Assembly (NCBI GenBank): GCA_019044685.2 | Contig: JAGTXX020000009.1 | Span: 1,860,001-1,924,000, forward strand | Length of the DNA stretch: 64,000 bases | DNA from: Nannochloris sp. 'desiccata' | Lineage: Eukaryota; Chlorophyta; Trebouxiophyceae; Chlorellales; Chlorellaceae | Direction of reading: 5' to 3' | Shown: positions 43,106-54,500 of the stretch, one piece after another | Layout of the letters: every line of letters starts with the position of its first letter | Position numbering within the stretch: position 1 is the first letter of the stretch | The notes under the pieces: model-generated | What the model was told of the DNA's origin: nothing | The model's database searches: none | What the model saw: only the letters and a program-made list of their open reading frames with translations | Translations under genes and position numbers: made by a program

Positions 43106-43570
43106 TTTGACCAGGGGTATTTAAAAGTACTTATTAAATTTAAGACGCCTTATGCGGGTTTAAAACAGCAAGATAATGGGGTTTTGCTTGAGATCAGCAC
43201 TTTTCTACCAAAAGAAAATTTTGAAATTTTTTACCAAGTCTCATTTTTTCGTGAGACCACCATAATCTCGTTCCCATTTTTTGGGAATCGTGGGGCTCTG
43301 TGTGTGTATAGTTCGTTTATCATACAGAGTGAGCTTACAAGAATCAACTTGCTTTAGATTGACGCAGCAGGGTTACAGGAAAGATTAGATATCAAAGAGA
43401 GAAATAATAGAGAGCTACTCTAGTATCATATAGACTAAAATAAAAATATATCAGAAAATCATCATCATCATGGGGAGAACGACAGCAAGAAGAACAAGAA
43501 TTGTAGTTGAAATGAAAACTGATACAAGCGGAGCTGAAGAAAGCACGACAAAAACTTCACAGCATCAAAT
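43106..43570. promoter_or_regulatory. RIQ upstream region and plastid EF-G 3' region
   Basis: About 465 bp between two minus-strand genes. The RIQ promoter should lie just right of 43105, and the EF-G 3' untranslated region left of 43571. AT-rich with an A-rich tract near 43437-43455 (ataaaaatata). No other gene seen. Confidence 0.4.
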
Positions 43571-46055
43571 TTAAGCATCAGCAGTTGCCTTCTTGCCAGC
43601 CACAATCTTCTCCTGAATATTAGGCGGCACAGTGGTAAAGCAATCCAATGTCATGGAGTAGTTTGCACGTCCACGAGACAAGGATCTCAAATTTGAAACA
43701 TAATTGAACATTTCAGATAAAGGAACAGAGGCTTTGACAAGCTTCAAACCACCAGGCTTGTCAGTAAATTCTTGCACAATTCCACGACGAGAATTCAAAT
43801 CTCCAATGACATCTCCCATATGCTCATCGGGAGTCACAACCTCAACCTTCATAATAGGCTCAAGCAACTGAACACCGGCCTTTTTCATACCCTCACGGAA
43901 GCACTGACGAGCAGCAATCTGGAAGGCAAGCACGGAAGAATCAACATCATGATAAGATCCATCATACAAGGTAGCTTTAACATCGACCACAGGGAACCCA
44001 GCAAGGGATCCAGAGCTCATCATTTCTTCAAGACCCTTGAGTACACCAGGGATGTATTCCTTGGGGACCACACCACCCTTGATATCTGAGGCAAATTCAA
44101 ATCCAGTACCGGGCTCGGCAGGTTCGAATTTCACTGCAATATCCGCGAATTGTCCAGACCCGCCAGATTGTTTCTTATGGACGTAGCGGACTTCAGCGAC
44201 ACGGGAGATACCTTCACGGTAATTCACCTGAGGAGCACCAACATCGCACTCTACTTTGAATTCACGACGTAAGCGGTCAACGATGATTTCCAAATGAAGT
44301 TCCCCCATGCCTTCAATAACAGTTTGATTGGTCTCCTCATCACGGGAGAAGTGGAAGGAAGGATCTTCTTGGGCTAATTTGATTAATCCGAGGGTCATTT
44401 TCTCGCCATCAGCCTTGGATTTAGGTTCAATAGCAACCTTGATCACAGGGTCGGGGAATTCCATGCGTTCAAGTAAAACAGGCGCTTTTTCATCGCAGAG
44501 AGTATCACCAGTAATGACATCTTTAAGACCACCAATAGCGACAATATCACCAGCACGGGCAATTTTAATATCCTCACGAGAATTAGCATGCATTTCCATT
44601 AAACGACCAATACGTTCCTTCTTACCCTTGGCAGCGTTCAAAGCATAAGACCCGGCTTCCAAAGTACCAGAGTAGATACGCATAAAGGTTAAGGAACCAA
44701 CGAAAGGATCCGTCATAATCTTGAATGCAAGCCCAGAGAAGGGCGCATCATCAGATGATTTACGGGTCATTTCTTTCTCGGGATCATTAACATCGCATCC
44801 ATTGACATCAGGTAAATCCATGGGTGAAGGTAAATAATCAACAACAGCATCTAATAAGGGTTGAACACCCTTATTTTTGAATGCAGTACCGCAGGTCATG
44901 GGTACGAATTTACCAGCAATAGTACCGGTACGGATAAGTTTACGGATAGTGGCCTCATCAGGTAACTCTCCATCAAGGTAGGCCATCATAGCATCGTCAT
45001 CAACTTCGACAACAGCTTCGACAAGCTTCTCACGCCATTCATTGCAAGTATCAACCATATCAGCGGGAATATCAAGCTCTTCAAAAGAAGCGCCCAATTC
45101 CTCACCGTTCCAGACAATAGATTTCATTTTAACAAGATCGATAATTCCACCAAAATCGTCCTCGGCACCGATAGGCAGCTGAATAACCAAGGGGTTGGCA
45201 CCCAAGTTTTCGATAATCATATCACGAGTACGGTAGAAATTAGCTCCCATACGATCCATTTTATTGACAAAGCAAAGACGGGGCACGCCGTACTTGTCAG
45301 CCTGACGCCAGACAGTTTCAGACTGAGGCTCAACACCCGCCACGGAATCGAAGACAGCAACAGCACCATCGAGAACACGGAGAGCACGCTCCACTTCCAA
45401 AGTGAAATCAACGTGACCAGGGGTATCAATAATATTGATACGGTGATCCTTCCAAGCGCAGGTAGTAGCAGCAGAGGTAATAGTGATACCACGCTCTTGT
45501 TCTTGCTCCATCCAATCCATGGTGGCGGTTCCTTCGTGTACCTCACCAATTTTGTAAGATTTACCAGTGTAGAAGAGGATTCTTTCGGTTGTAGTAGTCT
45601 TACCGGCATCAATATGCGCCATGATACCGATGTTACGATACATATTTAAAGGAATCTCACGCTTGCCGGCGGCCGCAGCAGCCTGAACTACCACAGATGT
45701 GGCACGCCCAGCAGCGACGGGGGCAGCGGGGGCCTTGGAGCTCAATTTAGACTGCAAAAAATTAAAACCAATATATTGATAGAAAGCGTTAGGACAATGT
45801 GCGTTTTTGGGGTATAAAAAGAGGGCTGAAGCCACTCAAATCTCTCGCACAAACAATCCCACCACAGGGACGCATGCAATGTTCCGTGGAGGTAAGCTAA
45901 CTTACCCCAGTAAAGCCAGAAGTGTTGTTGGAGCCACCAAAAGCAGCAATGCGCTTGTCAGCGAAGCGGGCTAAGCCACTGCGGCTAGCACCATTGGTGG
46001 TGGTGCGTGCTTGGGCCGAAGCCTGGCAGCTAGATGCAAGCTGCTGAGCAATCAT
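43571..46055 (-). CDS. cpEF-G: Plastid translation elongation factor G
   Basis: Two exons on the minus strand (46055-45906 and 45751-43571) encode 776 residues. The first exon, starting [19 protein letters not shown], plus the next 30 residues form a Ser/Ala/Thr-rich transit peptide. The core begins at about residue 80 ([22 protein letters not shown]); the G1 motif with AHIDAGKT and [12 protein letters not shown] are of the bacterial/plastid type, unlike the mitochondrial copy at 14.3 kb. G3 is DTPGHVDFT and G4 is NKMDR. The C-terminal domains end AGKKATADA. The frame extends past the acceptor to a false start at 45835, so the spliced first exon is preferred. Codon use (TTC, GGT, CGT-rich) suggests high expression. 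Confidence 0.95.
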
Positions 46056-46234
46056 CTTACTCAATTGAAGATTAAAAGGCTGATTTTGGTCGCTAATTCT
46101 GACCTATATCATCCCCTTTCTGTGGCCACCGGATAGAGTTGGTGGTGCAGCAGGCGTAGCAGGGCATCCAACACCGAAATAGTCGCAATTTTCACACATT
46201 GGACGCACTAAGTAAATCATTTACATCGAGATCA
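46056..46234. promoter_or_regulatory. Short divergent promoter, plastid EF-G / unknown plastid protein
   Basis: About 180 bp between opposite start codons, the shortest divergent gap in the window. Both products look plastid-targeted. A frame is open from TTG 46199 but the first ATG is 46235. No clear TATA box. Confidence 0.4.
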
Positions 46235-47449
46235 ATGCAGCTAAGAGGCAGGGAAGCTGCGCAAGGGTGGTCTAGGCCAACCGCATCTTGCCATCATACC
46301 GTTCAAACTTGTAGTTCGGTTATAGGGCTACTACAAGTGCCAAAGCCAGCAAGATACTTCCAACATGAAATAAATAAACTAAAGATTCGTAGGGCAGTCT
46401 TTAAAGACTATGAAAGCCAGCCCAAAAGACGAATAGCATTTTGGTGTCGTGCTGCCAGCACTGAAAACTCGTCGCCTGGCTCTCTCCCTTCTTCTTCTCC
46501 CCCTTCACTACAAAAAATGGATCCTGAAGAAATAGAACAGCGTATTAAACGTGCAGCAAACTTAATTACTACGTCTGAAAAGCTCATCCCGTTCGATCCT
46601 TGTAGTACAAATCTAGGCTTAATTATCTGGCAAGCAATCCGAGATATCCCTCCAGAGCACCGACCGCAACTCATTAATAGACTCAGCTCAGGGTAAGAAT
46701 GATTAGTATTCTTGGTTTTCTTGGCAAAAGAGTGTTCAAATATGTACTCCATAGTAGACACCTTTATTCTAGATTACTTTTCTATTATTACTAATAATAA
46801 TCTTCTTGTCTTTACTTTTAGTGATATACGCCGGCTGTGGAAAGTAGCAGGGCAGAGGTACGCAGCTCCTCCTGGTGCTATAGCTGTAGCCCTAGGCCCT
46901 GAATACTCTCTATGGCAAGATTTACCTCGTACATCTGCTGAAATATCATATTTTGATGGCAAAGCAGCTCTTCCAGTGCATGCATTAGGCATCTCTCGCT
47001 TTTCAAAAGCGTTCTTCCTCTCAACGTCGCCAAACTCTAAAGAAGAAGAATCTGAAGAAGAGCTATTATTTGGCAGGGTTATTCATCCTACCCCAATAGG
47101 TAATTGGATTTACCCAGGTCCCATGTATTTTGAATCTTGTATCGGCCCTACATTTGTCCCTCTAACCAATGAATTATGTGATATGACAATATCTTATCTA
47201 GATCCTGATGAGATTCGATTTGATCCTGGTAAAGATATCCCTCGATCTGCATGGCCACGTCCACGTGTACAACGTGTACCTTTCAATCAAGGTTATGTAG
47301 ATTATGCGAGAGCAGCTGGACCAGGCGTGTTGGTGGGGATGGGGTATAGAACACGGTCCAAAGATATAGCGAGTAGTGGAGTGCCTTTGGTGCCAAGTCC
47401 ATTATATTTTATTATGATCAGAAGTAAAATTGAAGACTTGTCGAAATAA
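46235..47449 (+). CDS. Plastid-targeted protein of unknown function
   Basis: Two exons (46235-46692 and 46822-47449) encode 361 residues from ATG 46235. The first 85 or so residues are Arg/Ser/Gln/Lys-rich with few acids, fitting a transit peptide ending near FWCRAASTEN. A short helical part (EEIEQRIKRAANLITTSEKL) and an IPPEHRPQLINRLSSGDIRRL region precede the main domain. This carries SYFDGKAALPVHALGISRF, then HPTPIGNWIYPGPMYFESC and DLSK at the end, with many Pro, Trp and Tyr. No catalytic motif or membrane span. It shares a 180-bp promoter gap with plastid EF-G, weakly suggesting co-expression. Confidence 0.75.
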
Positions 47450-47519
47450 TAATGTTGATGGCTATACATCATTTACAAGAAGAAGAAGTAAAAACCCATG
47501 TAATCTAATGCATTATTTT

Positions 47520-48881
47520 CTAATTTTTTTTTTCAATGGCGAGGACTTCTGCCTTGTGATCACTTCCAGCTTTAACAACAAACATAGGTCCAATTTGACA
47601 ATCTTTCACCTGTGCACCCGTCTGTACGACGCAACCTTTGCACACAATTGAGTTTTGTATATGACAAGTATCCCCAACTTGAACACCATCCATCAACACG
47701 CTATTTATAATTTTCACACCACTGCCCAAAAAACACCCCCGCCCAATAACAGAGCGTTTAACGCTACATTTATCGCCCAATACCGACTCTGAGCCGACCA
47801 TACACGCCCCTCCAATCGTCGCTTTGGTACCTAAAGCGACTCCAGATGCAAGAAAGTTCTCTCCGCGTGCATGCGGTGTTTCTCTAATTATTTTCTGTGC
47901 CAGTTCTGGCGTCACTGTTTCTCTATTCACATCTGCATAGCCTTGAAGCGTGTTTGCACGCTGGCAATACGACCCTTCAGGGGCAACGTACGCAGTACAC
48001 ATCCATTCTGTTGTATTACTATTACTATCGTTATTTATACTAACAGCTTCGTCGTTGGTGCCACCACCACTCCCAGAACGAGTGGGCGTTATGTCCACAT
48101 CCCCTCTTTCTCCAACACCTATAGACTTACTTCTACTGCTGTTACTACTACCAACCGGGGCTTGTCGTCTTGCCAAATAGGGCAACAAATGATCTTCTAA
48201 TTTCTCCAATTCGGGGTGTTCTTGCAGCACCTCACGTAAGGCTGCCGTTTGAAATACATATACTTGCATGTCGACTAATTTTGTTGTCAACCCTAAACTA
48301 GGAAACCTTGTTAGCGCTGCTTGAGGGAGTGCTACCTCTTTTAATGCATCAACGCTATGTGTGTAATAGGCTAAACGGTTCCCGTCAGCTAAACCAACGT
48401 AGTCAACATTGCGAGGAGGTTTGCCAGGCTGTGTATCAGCTGCGGGAGAAGTTTTCTTGTGGCCAAAAAGTGCAGTGACAGTGGCGCCCCGAAGCTGGTG
48501 TTGTAAGAGCTGAGCACGGAGAGGGACCTCAGTAACGACGTCCCCACTTAGTACAACACAGTTTTCGGTTTTAATTCGGTCCATAACTTGTCGCAACGCA
48601 GAGACAGAGGGTAAGTCTTCAGCAACTTTCACAACCTCAATAGAGATGCCGCTCTTGTGTTGCTGGCTAAACCAAGACTTGACAGCAGAGGCTGCTGCCT
48701 CGCCTTCGCAGACAACGAGAACATCAATGATGCCAGCTTCTTCTAGAGTGCGAAGAGGGAAGGTAAGAAGAGGTCGATTAGCTACCGGTAAGAGTACTTT
48801 CGGCATGCCGGCTGAATTCAATGGGAAGAGATGCTTGCCACCAGCGCCAGCGAGGATGACCGCTTGAATTGGTTGCAGCAT
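47520..48881 (-). CDS. EIF2B3: Translation initiation factor eIF2B subunit gamma
   Basis: Single exon, 453 residues, ATG at 48881. The gamma subunit forms the catalytic subcomplex with epsilon that exchanges GDP for GTP on eIF2. The N-terminal nucleotidyltransferase-like domain starts AVILAGAGGKHLFPLNSAGMPK with PKVLLPVANRPLL, the pseudo-enzymatic signature of this family. The C-terminal left-handed beta-helix of hexapeptide repeats includes GTKATIGGACMVGSESVLG and IINSVLMDGVQVGD. A low-complexity Ser/Gly/Asn loop lies between, at about residues 240-285. Its 3' end lies only 70 bp from the converging unknown plastid gene. Confidence 0.88.
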   Translation of the reverse strand: MLQPIQAVILAGAGGKHLFPLNSAGMPKVLLPVANRPLLTFPLRTLEEAGIIDVLVVCEGEAAASAVKSWFSQQHKSGISIEVVKVAEDLPSVSALRQVMDRIKTENCVVLSGDVVTEVPLRAQLLQHQLRGATVTALFGHKKTSPAADTQPGKPPRNVDYVGLADGNRLAYYTHSVDALKEVALPQAALTRFPSLGLTTKLVDMQVYVFQTAALREVLQEHPELEKLEDHLLPYLARRQAPVGSSNSSRSKSIGVGERGDVDITPTRSGSGGGTNDEAVSINNDSNSNTTEWMCTAYVAPEGSYCQRANTLQGYADVNRETVTPELAQKIIRETPHARGENFLASGVALGTKATIGGACMVGSESVLGDKCSVKRSVIGRGCFLGSGVKIINSVLMDGVQVGDTCHIQNSIVCKGCVVQTGAQVKDCQIGPMFVVKAGSDHKAEVLAIEKKN

Positions 48882-49365
48882 TTAAGCTGGATTTAAATAG
48901 ATCTATGTAGATGTCTATGTAGACTTATGCTTTAAAAAAACAATAAACAAACTTCCTGATCAAAACTTCAAAATGAGAATTCTGATGTTTTGTCTAGAAC
49001 AACGCGCATCGACGGCTCCTGGATCCTGGCCAATTCAAAAAATAGATACAAATCATTAATCTGGTCTCTGATCAGGCATTGCATGGTTAGAAGAACGCGA
49101 GTTCACTGAGCCAGGGACTACCCAGCATGATGCATGGCCAGCAAAAATCAGTAGTAAAGATATAAAGCAAATGATCTACTTATGCACCCTGTTTGGAAAT
49201 AAGACCCTCGTCGAATCAACTTCATATTGAATTCCAGGCGGAGTTGGTGCTCTCAAAGAGGCAACCAAGCTCTCACTAAAGTCTCTGATCTTTAATTCAA
49301 CTACTAGTCACGCATATTTCTCTGGGGCATGGCAGCGAGGAGAACGCTGTATTTCCGGTGAAATC
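48882..49365. promoter_or_regulatory. Divergent promoter region, eIF2B gamma / PP2A B56
   Basis: About 485 bp between opposite start codons. AT-rich close to 48920-48960 with an A run at 48934-48940. No convincing ORF. An additional 5' leader intron for B56 is possible but not shown. Confidence 0.4.
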
Positions 49366-50972
49366 ATGTCAACGGCGGGGCTTCTGCGTTCCATGAAGGC
49401 AAAGCTTGGAGGCAACACAGCAAAAAGTAAAAATAGCAGTGCAGAGGCAAACGATAAAGACGCATCGCCTGGTGCGCAAACCCAATCCGGCTTTTTTTCA
49501 CCAACGAGTACCTCGGGGATGTCAGGTGGTGCGCCCTTTGGAACGCTGGCAGGAACTGGTGCCGGACAACATCGAAACTCGCAACAAAATAGTTCTAGGG
49601 AGGCCATGCTACAAGCATATAAAGGTAAGCAGTGCATAAAGTACGCTAAATCATTTGTATATAGCCTTGATCTATCCGAAGGACCATTCTTTACCTAACT
49701 AGATGTATTTCCACTCTCTCTGCAGACCCTCTGCCATCTTTTCGGGATGCTCCCGCAGGCGACCGACAAGACCTTTTTATTAGGAAGTTACATCTTTGTA
49801 CGTATACGTTTGACTTCACAGATCCAACATTGGATTTGAAGGAAAAAGAAATCAAGAGAGCAACTTTACAGGAGCTTGTAGACTACATCAATAGCAGCAA
49901 CGGCAAATTCACGGAAGTGGCATCTCCCCATATTGTAGGAATGTTGACTGCCAATTTGTTTAGAGCCTTACCCCCATCTAGGCACAGTTCTTCCCAAGAG
50001 AGCTACGATCTTGACGAAGAAGAACCCAATTTGGAATCTTCCTGGCCTCATTTATCTATTGTATACGAATTTTTATTGCGTTACGTGGTCTCTTCCGACA
50101 CAGACGCAAAGGTAGCCAAACGCTATGTTGATCAGGAATTTGTAGTCAAGTTATTGGATTTATTTGATAGCGAAGATCCTCGTGAACGAGATTACCTCAA
50201 AACCATATTACATCGTATCTATGGCAAGTTTATGGTCCATAGACCTTTTATTAGGCGTGCTATTAATTATGTTTTCTATAGATTTGTCTACGAGACAGAA
50301 CGACATAATGGCATTGCAGAATTATTGGAAATATTAGGCTCTATTATCAACGGGTTTGCATTGCCATTAAAAGATGAGCATAAACAGTTTTTGACACGAG
50401 CATTAATGCCATTGCATAAACCTAAATGCCTTCCGCTCTACCACCAACAGTTGTCGTACTGCGTTACCCAATTTGTGGAAAAAGACCCACGTTTGGCTGA
50501 GCCTGTTATTCGTGGATTATTGAGGTTTTGGCCTGCGACGAATAGTCATAAGGAGGTGTTGTTTTTAGGTGAGCTAGAGGAGGTGTTGGAACTCACACAA
50601 AGTGAAGAGTTCGGCCGAGTTGTTGGCCCTTTATTCCGTCGTATAGCCCAATGTTTGACATCTTGCCATTTCCAAGTTGGTGAGAGATCATTGTTTTTAT
50701 GGAATAATGAGTATATTGTCCAGCTAGTGAGTTTGCACCGTGCTGCAGTGTTGCCATTGGTGGTCGGGGCCTTAGAACATAATGCCAAGCACCATTGGAA
50801 CCCTGCTGTGCATAATTTGAGTTTAAATGTGCGTAAAATGTTTCAAGAAATGGATGCAGCTTTATATGAAGAGTGTAGGCGGCGATATGAAGAAACTGAA
50901 GCGAAGAGAGCAGAAGTAGAGGCACAACGCCATCAATCATGGCAAGTCTTAGAGACAAAGGCAAAGCGGTAG
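49366..50972 (+). CDS. PP2A regulatory subunit B56 (B')
   Basis: Two exons (49366-49624 and 49726-50972) encode 501 residues. B56 subunits direct protein phosphatase 2A to its targets through LxxIxE motifs. A Ser/Gly/Thr-rich disordered N-terminus of about 85 residues is followed by the HEAT-like core from [10 protein letters not shown]. Landmarks include [62 protein letters not shown] and the conserved [20 protein letters not shown]. The C-terminus ends in a Glu/Arg-rich helix. Core length is full. The single intron is 101 nt. Confidence 0.95.
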
Positions 50973-51542
50973 AGAAATCTTTTAATAAGTAGGAGTGACG
51001 AGTTTGTCAAGCACGGGTTCTCTTTTGTATCATAATGAGCGCGTTTTAGTTTTGTATGTGTTTTCTTTTCTTTTGCTTCTTTTCTTAACTTGTGAGTTTT
51101 TTGGGGCGGTGAAAATGTCTTTAGAGGCGCTCATAGCTCTGCTTGCCGTCGACTACCGCAGACCAAGCTTTACATATACATCGTTACTTTGCATTCAACC
51201 AGCACAAGTCATCTAATTTTCCTCTTTTTGTTTAAAAATATAAAAATTCAACCGGCAGAAAATCCGATCTAGCTTGTGCGGTGCTGATTGTTCCCGGGTG
51301 TCAATAAAGTAAAATATCATAAAGTGAATCTTGGGCAAGGCGTCAGCCCATAGGAACTCCACACGAGACCTGCAAACCGCCTAAATATTAACAGGACAAC
51401 AACTTTAACAATAAAGCTATTAGTGACAGCCCTCAGTTTGTAATCTAAGGCGTCAAACAAATAGGGCATCTTGCTATCAGCCATTGGAAACCAGATATCT
51501 AGCACAATGTGCTACTTTCAGCCCCTCTAAGGGCACCTAAAA
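50973..51542. other. Intergenic region between B56 and the RRM/U-box gene
   Basis: About 570 bp, AT-rich, with T-rich stretches after 51050. No convincing gene on either strand; minus-strand frames here are short. The right end should hold the next promoter. Confidence 0.5.
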
Positions 51543-54500
51543 ATGCATTCTCCAATAATGAACGACGATACGACCTTCATGAGTGCCATTCCAGCTGTGG
51601 ATGAGCATTTAGGGGAGCTAGCAAGTTCTTTAATTCAGACTCTCCAACAAACTGGAGCCGAGTCTAGAGAGACCATATTGGAACAAATTTACCACTACTT
51701 TAGAGAGAAAACATGGAAACAGTCCTCCTGTAAAGCATTGCTCCAGGTCTGGTTAGCCTGCGCCCTATTGCTCGATGAGGATCTTACCTCTGAGGTGAGT
51801 AGAATACCCGACCAAAGATGGGTCTTCTGTTGATGTTAACAATACTTGGGCTGATCAGATGTCTAAAATTCACACTGATCAGATCCAGGTTCAATCACTG
51901 GCTCGAATGGTCTAGATCATTTGTTTAGAGTTGAAGCCTAGGGTACCTTGAAATGCCAGTCCAATCCACCATCTTGTTTTTCCTGTTTGAACTATGACAT
52001 CTAACCCAATACTTTTTTCTTGCTCTGAACAGGCGTGTGCTAGGACACTTCATATCCTACGATCTTTAGCCCAGTTCTGCAGTCAGTGTGGCACCCCTGT
52101 GTTTGAAGATTACGCTCAGCTGGACGTGGGCACCCTTGTTACCCGCATCGCAGCGTCCATGCAGAGTCACGCAGATTCAATTACTGTGCAAACCAGTGCA
52201 TGTGCATTGATTTCAAGGCTAGCAGGCTGCTCTTCTTGCCAAGCGCCTTATTCAACTGATCTCTTTGCCGCTGTTGGAAATGCTGGTGCAGTGCAAGCAC
52301 TTGCCCAAGCGGTGATCAGTCTTCAAGCCCAGCCTTCTGTACCTGCTGTCATGGTATGTGCTTCTGAAACTTTGAGTGCCCTTCTATCGATGACAAATGG
52401 TGGCCAGTCTTCTTATGGAATAGAGCTTGTAGTTGAAGCGGGAGGTGCCAATTTGGTCACAGCTGCACGTGATCTTGCCCAAGGACAAGGCAACAGCAAC
52501 CAGCATGCGTTTCTATTGATGGTAGAGCTTGCATGCAGACCTTCAGCAACTTTCCAGGAGGCGATCACGATATCTACTGCTGCTATTGATACTGCACACG
52601 CCATAACCAAGAGCGAGCACGCAACACAACCGCAACAGTATGGCAATAATGTTCGCATTATGTGGAGTATTTCGACATTGGTTGACAATTTAAGAGGCCG
52701 TCAAGATGTCGATAAAACTGCGCTTGCTGCGTTTGCTGAACGCAGTGCTGGTATTGCAATTGCCTATTTGGAAAAACTTGAGCTGGTGAGAATAATAAGA
52801 AGATAATTTAGGTTTTATTCTAATACCTCCACCACTAAATAATGTGTTAAAATATGAATCTAATAAGCTATTGTTTTTTTTTACCCTGCAGGATCATGAA
52901 TTTGCTCTAGTTTGGGTGCGTTTCTTGGCTTCTCTTGTGTGCTGTATCGCCCCACAAGACGCCCGAGCGCCTATTCTCACTAGCCCCTCAACTGCGTTAT
53001 TTGTCGCTACCAAAGTACTCAGCAGCGCTCAAAGCACCGTGTTACAATCTACAGCATTATGCGCTTTATGGATGTTACTGCGCTGTTGCCAGCCTCTGGA
53101 CAGTAATTCCAGGAACGATATTTCTTTTGCTGTGCAAGAGTCGATCAATTCTACGTTGGTTAAATTTGCAGAGCCTGATATTCTAGGAACACAACCAATT
53201 GATGGTGCATGCCTTATCCATGGATTGGCATCTATTCATTATTTAAGGATGCAAAAGGGGGCTTTATCTCCTGCTCAAGCTTGCTTGGCGCTGGCAAACG
53301 CTGTACGCGTTTTGAGTTTTGGTGGTGGTTTTAACAACGAAGAGTGGGATGAATCAGCAATTACATGGAGTTCTCTTTCTGCTGCGTTACGTGTTACTCT
53401 TGATATCTTGCTTACAGATGGAACTGAAGCACTGAATGCTGCCTATACTGCTGATGGGTTGAACTTGGTACACGTCTTGGCAGAGCATGGCCAATCCAAG
53501 TGTTTAAAAGTTGTTTTAGATACTGCTGGTGAGTCTTTAGATTTGCTATCACGTACGAAATCTGGTGCTACTGCTCTTCAACTTGCTCGTCAAAATAAAC
53601 ACACAGCCGCTGCTGTATTGTTGGAAGAGGTGACGCAGCGTGCTGCTGAGGTCAGACAAGCAGCCTTACTTGAAGAGATCGAGACTGCTGATAAAGACAA
53701 TAAAGATGATTCTTCACGGAAGGCAAAGAAAAAGAAGAGTGTTACGCGTTCTGCTTCATTTGCTGCTGAACAGCCGGATGAGAAATGTCAGAAAACCGAA
53801 GCAACAGCACTGGATCACCACCATCAGCATGCTGGTGGCGATGTTGATGCTTCTGCAGTTGATACTACTGCTGTTGATGGTGCAGCCTCTGCTGCTGAAC
53901 AAGCTCGTGTTGAGCTTCGTCAGCGTCTTGAACTAGAGTATGAACTTGCTTTGGAAGAACGCCGAATGGAACTCGCCAAACAGCAGCAGCAGCATTTGCA
54001 AAGTAACAACCAAGAAACGGCAATGATGGCCAATAATGATGGGAATAGCGACAGTTCCTCTGCTGAGAATCCTTCTACGCCTCGTGCCACGCTTGAAGGT
54101 GGTCTCACGAGTGGTGGGAATAAAGGCGACAGTGCCAGCGGTGGTGCTGGTTCAGGGTCTAATTCCAACTCTGGTGCTGAGGACGATCTCATGATGTTAA
54201 TTGGAGGAGCTACCTCTCCTACAGCTGAAGTCACTATCGATGCTGCTATTCCTGCACCTGCTGTGGTTGGTATTTCTGCCTCTTTTGGAAGTGGTGGTGC
54301 TGGAGTATTATTAGGAGGGGAAGGGAGTGCTATGTTGAGAACAACACCAAGTGCAGGAAATATGTCACCATATACTTCTCCTAGCATTCCTTTACCCAAT
54401 GGAGGTACAAGTGATCTCAACAGCATGGCTATTAATACAAAATATATTGGTGGTGGGGGTGGTCTTGGGATGCTCGGTGCTGGCGCTGATTCTACGAACG

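Noticed and set aside
53640..53936. 98-codon alternative frame inside the RRM/U-box gene
   Set aside because: Low-complexity shadow (Leu/Lys/Arg-rich) of the main frame.
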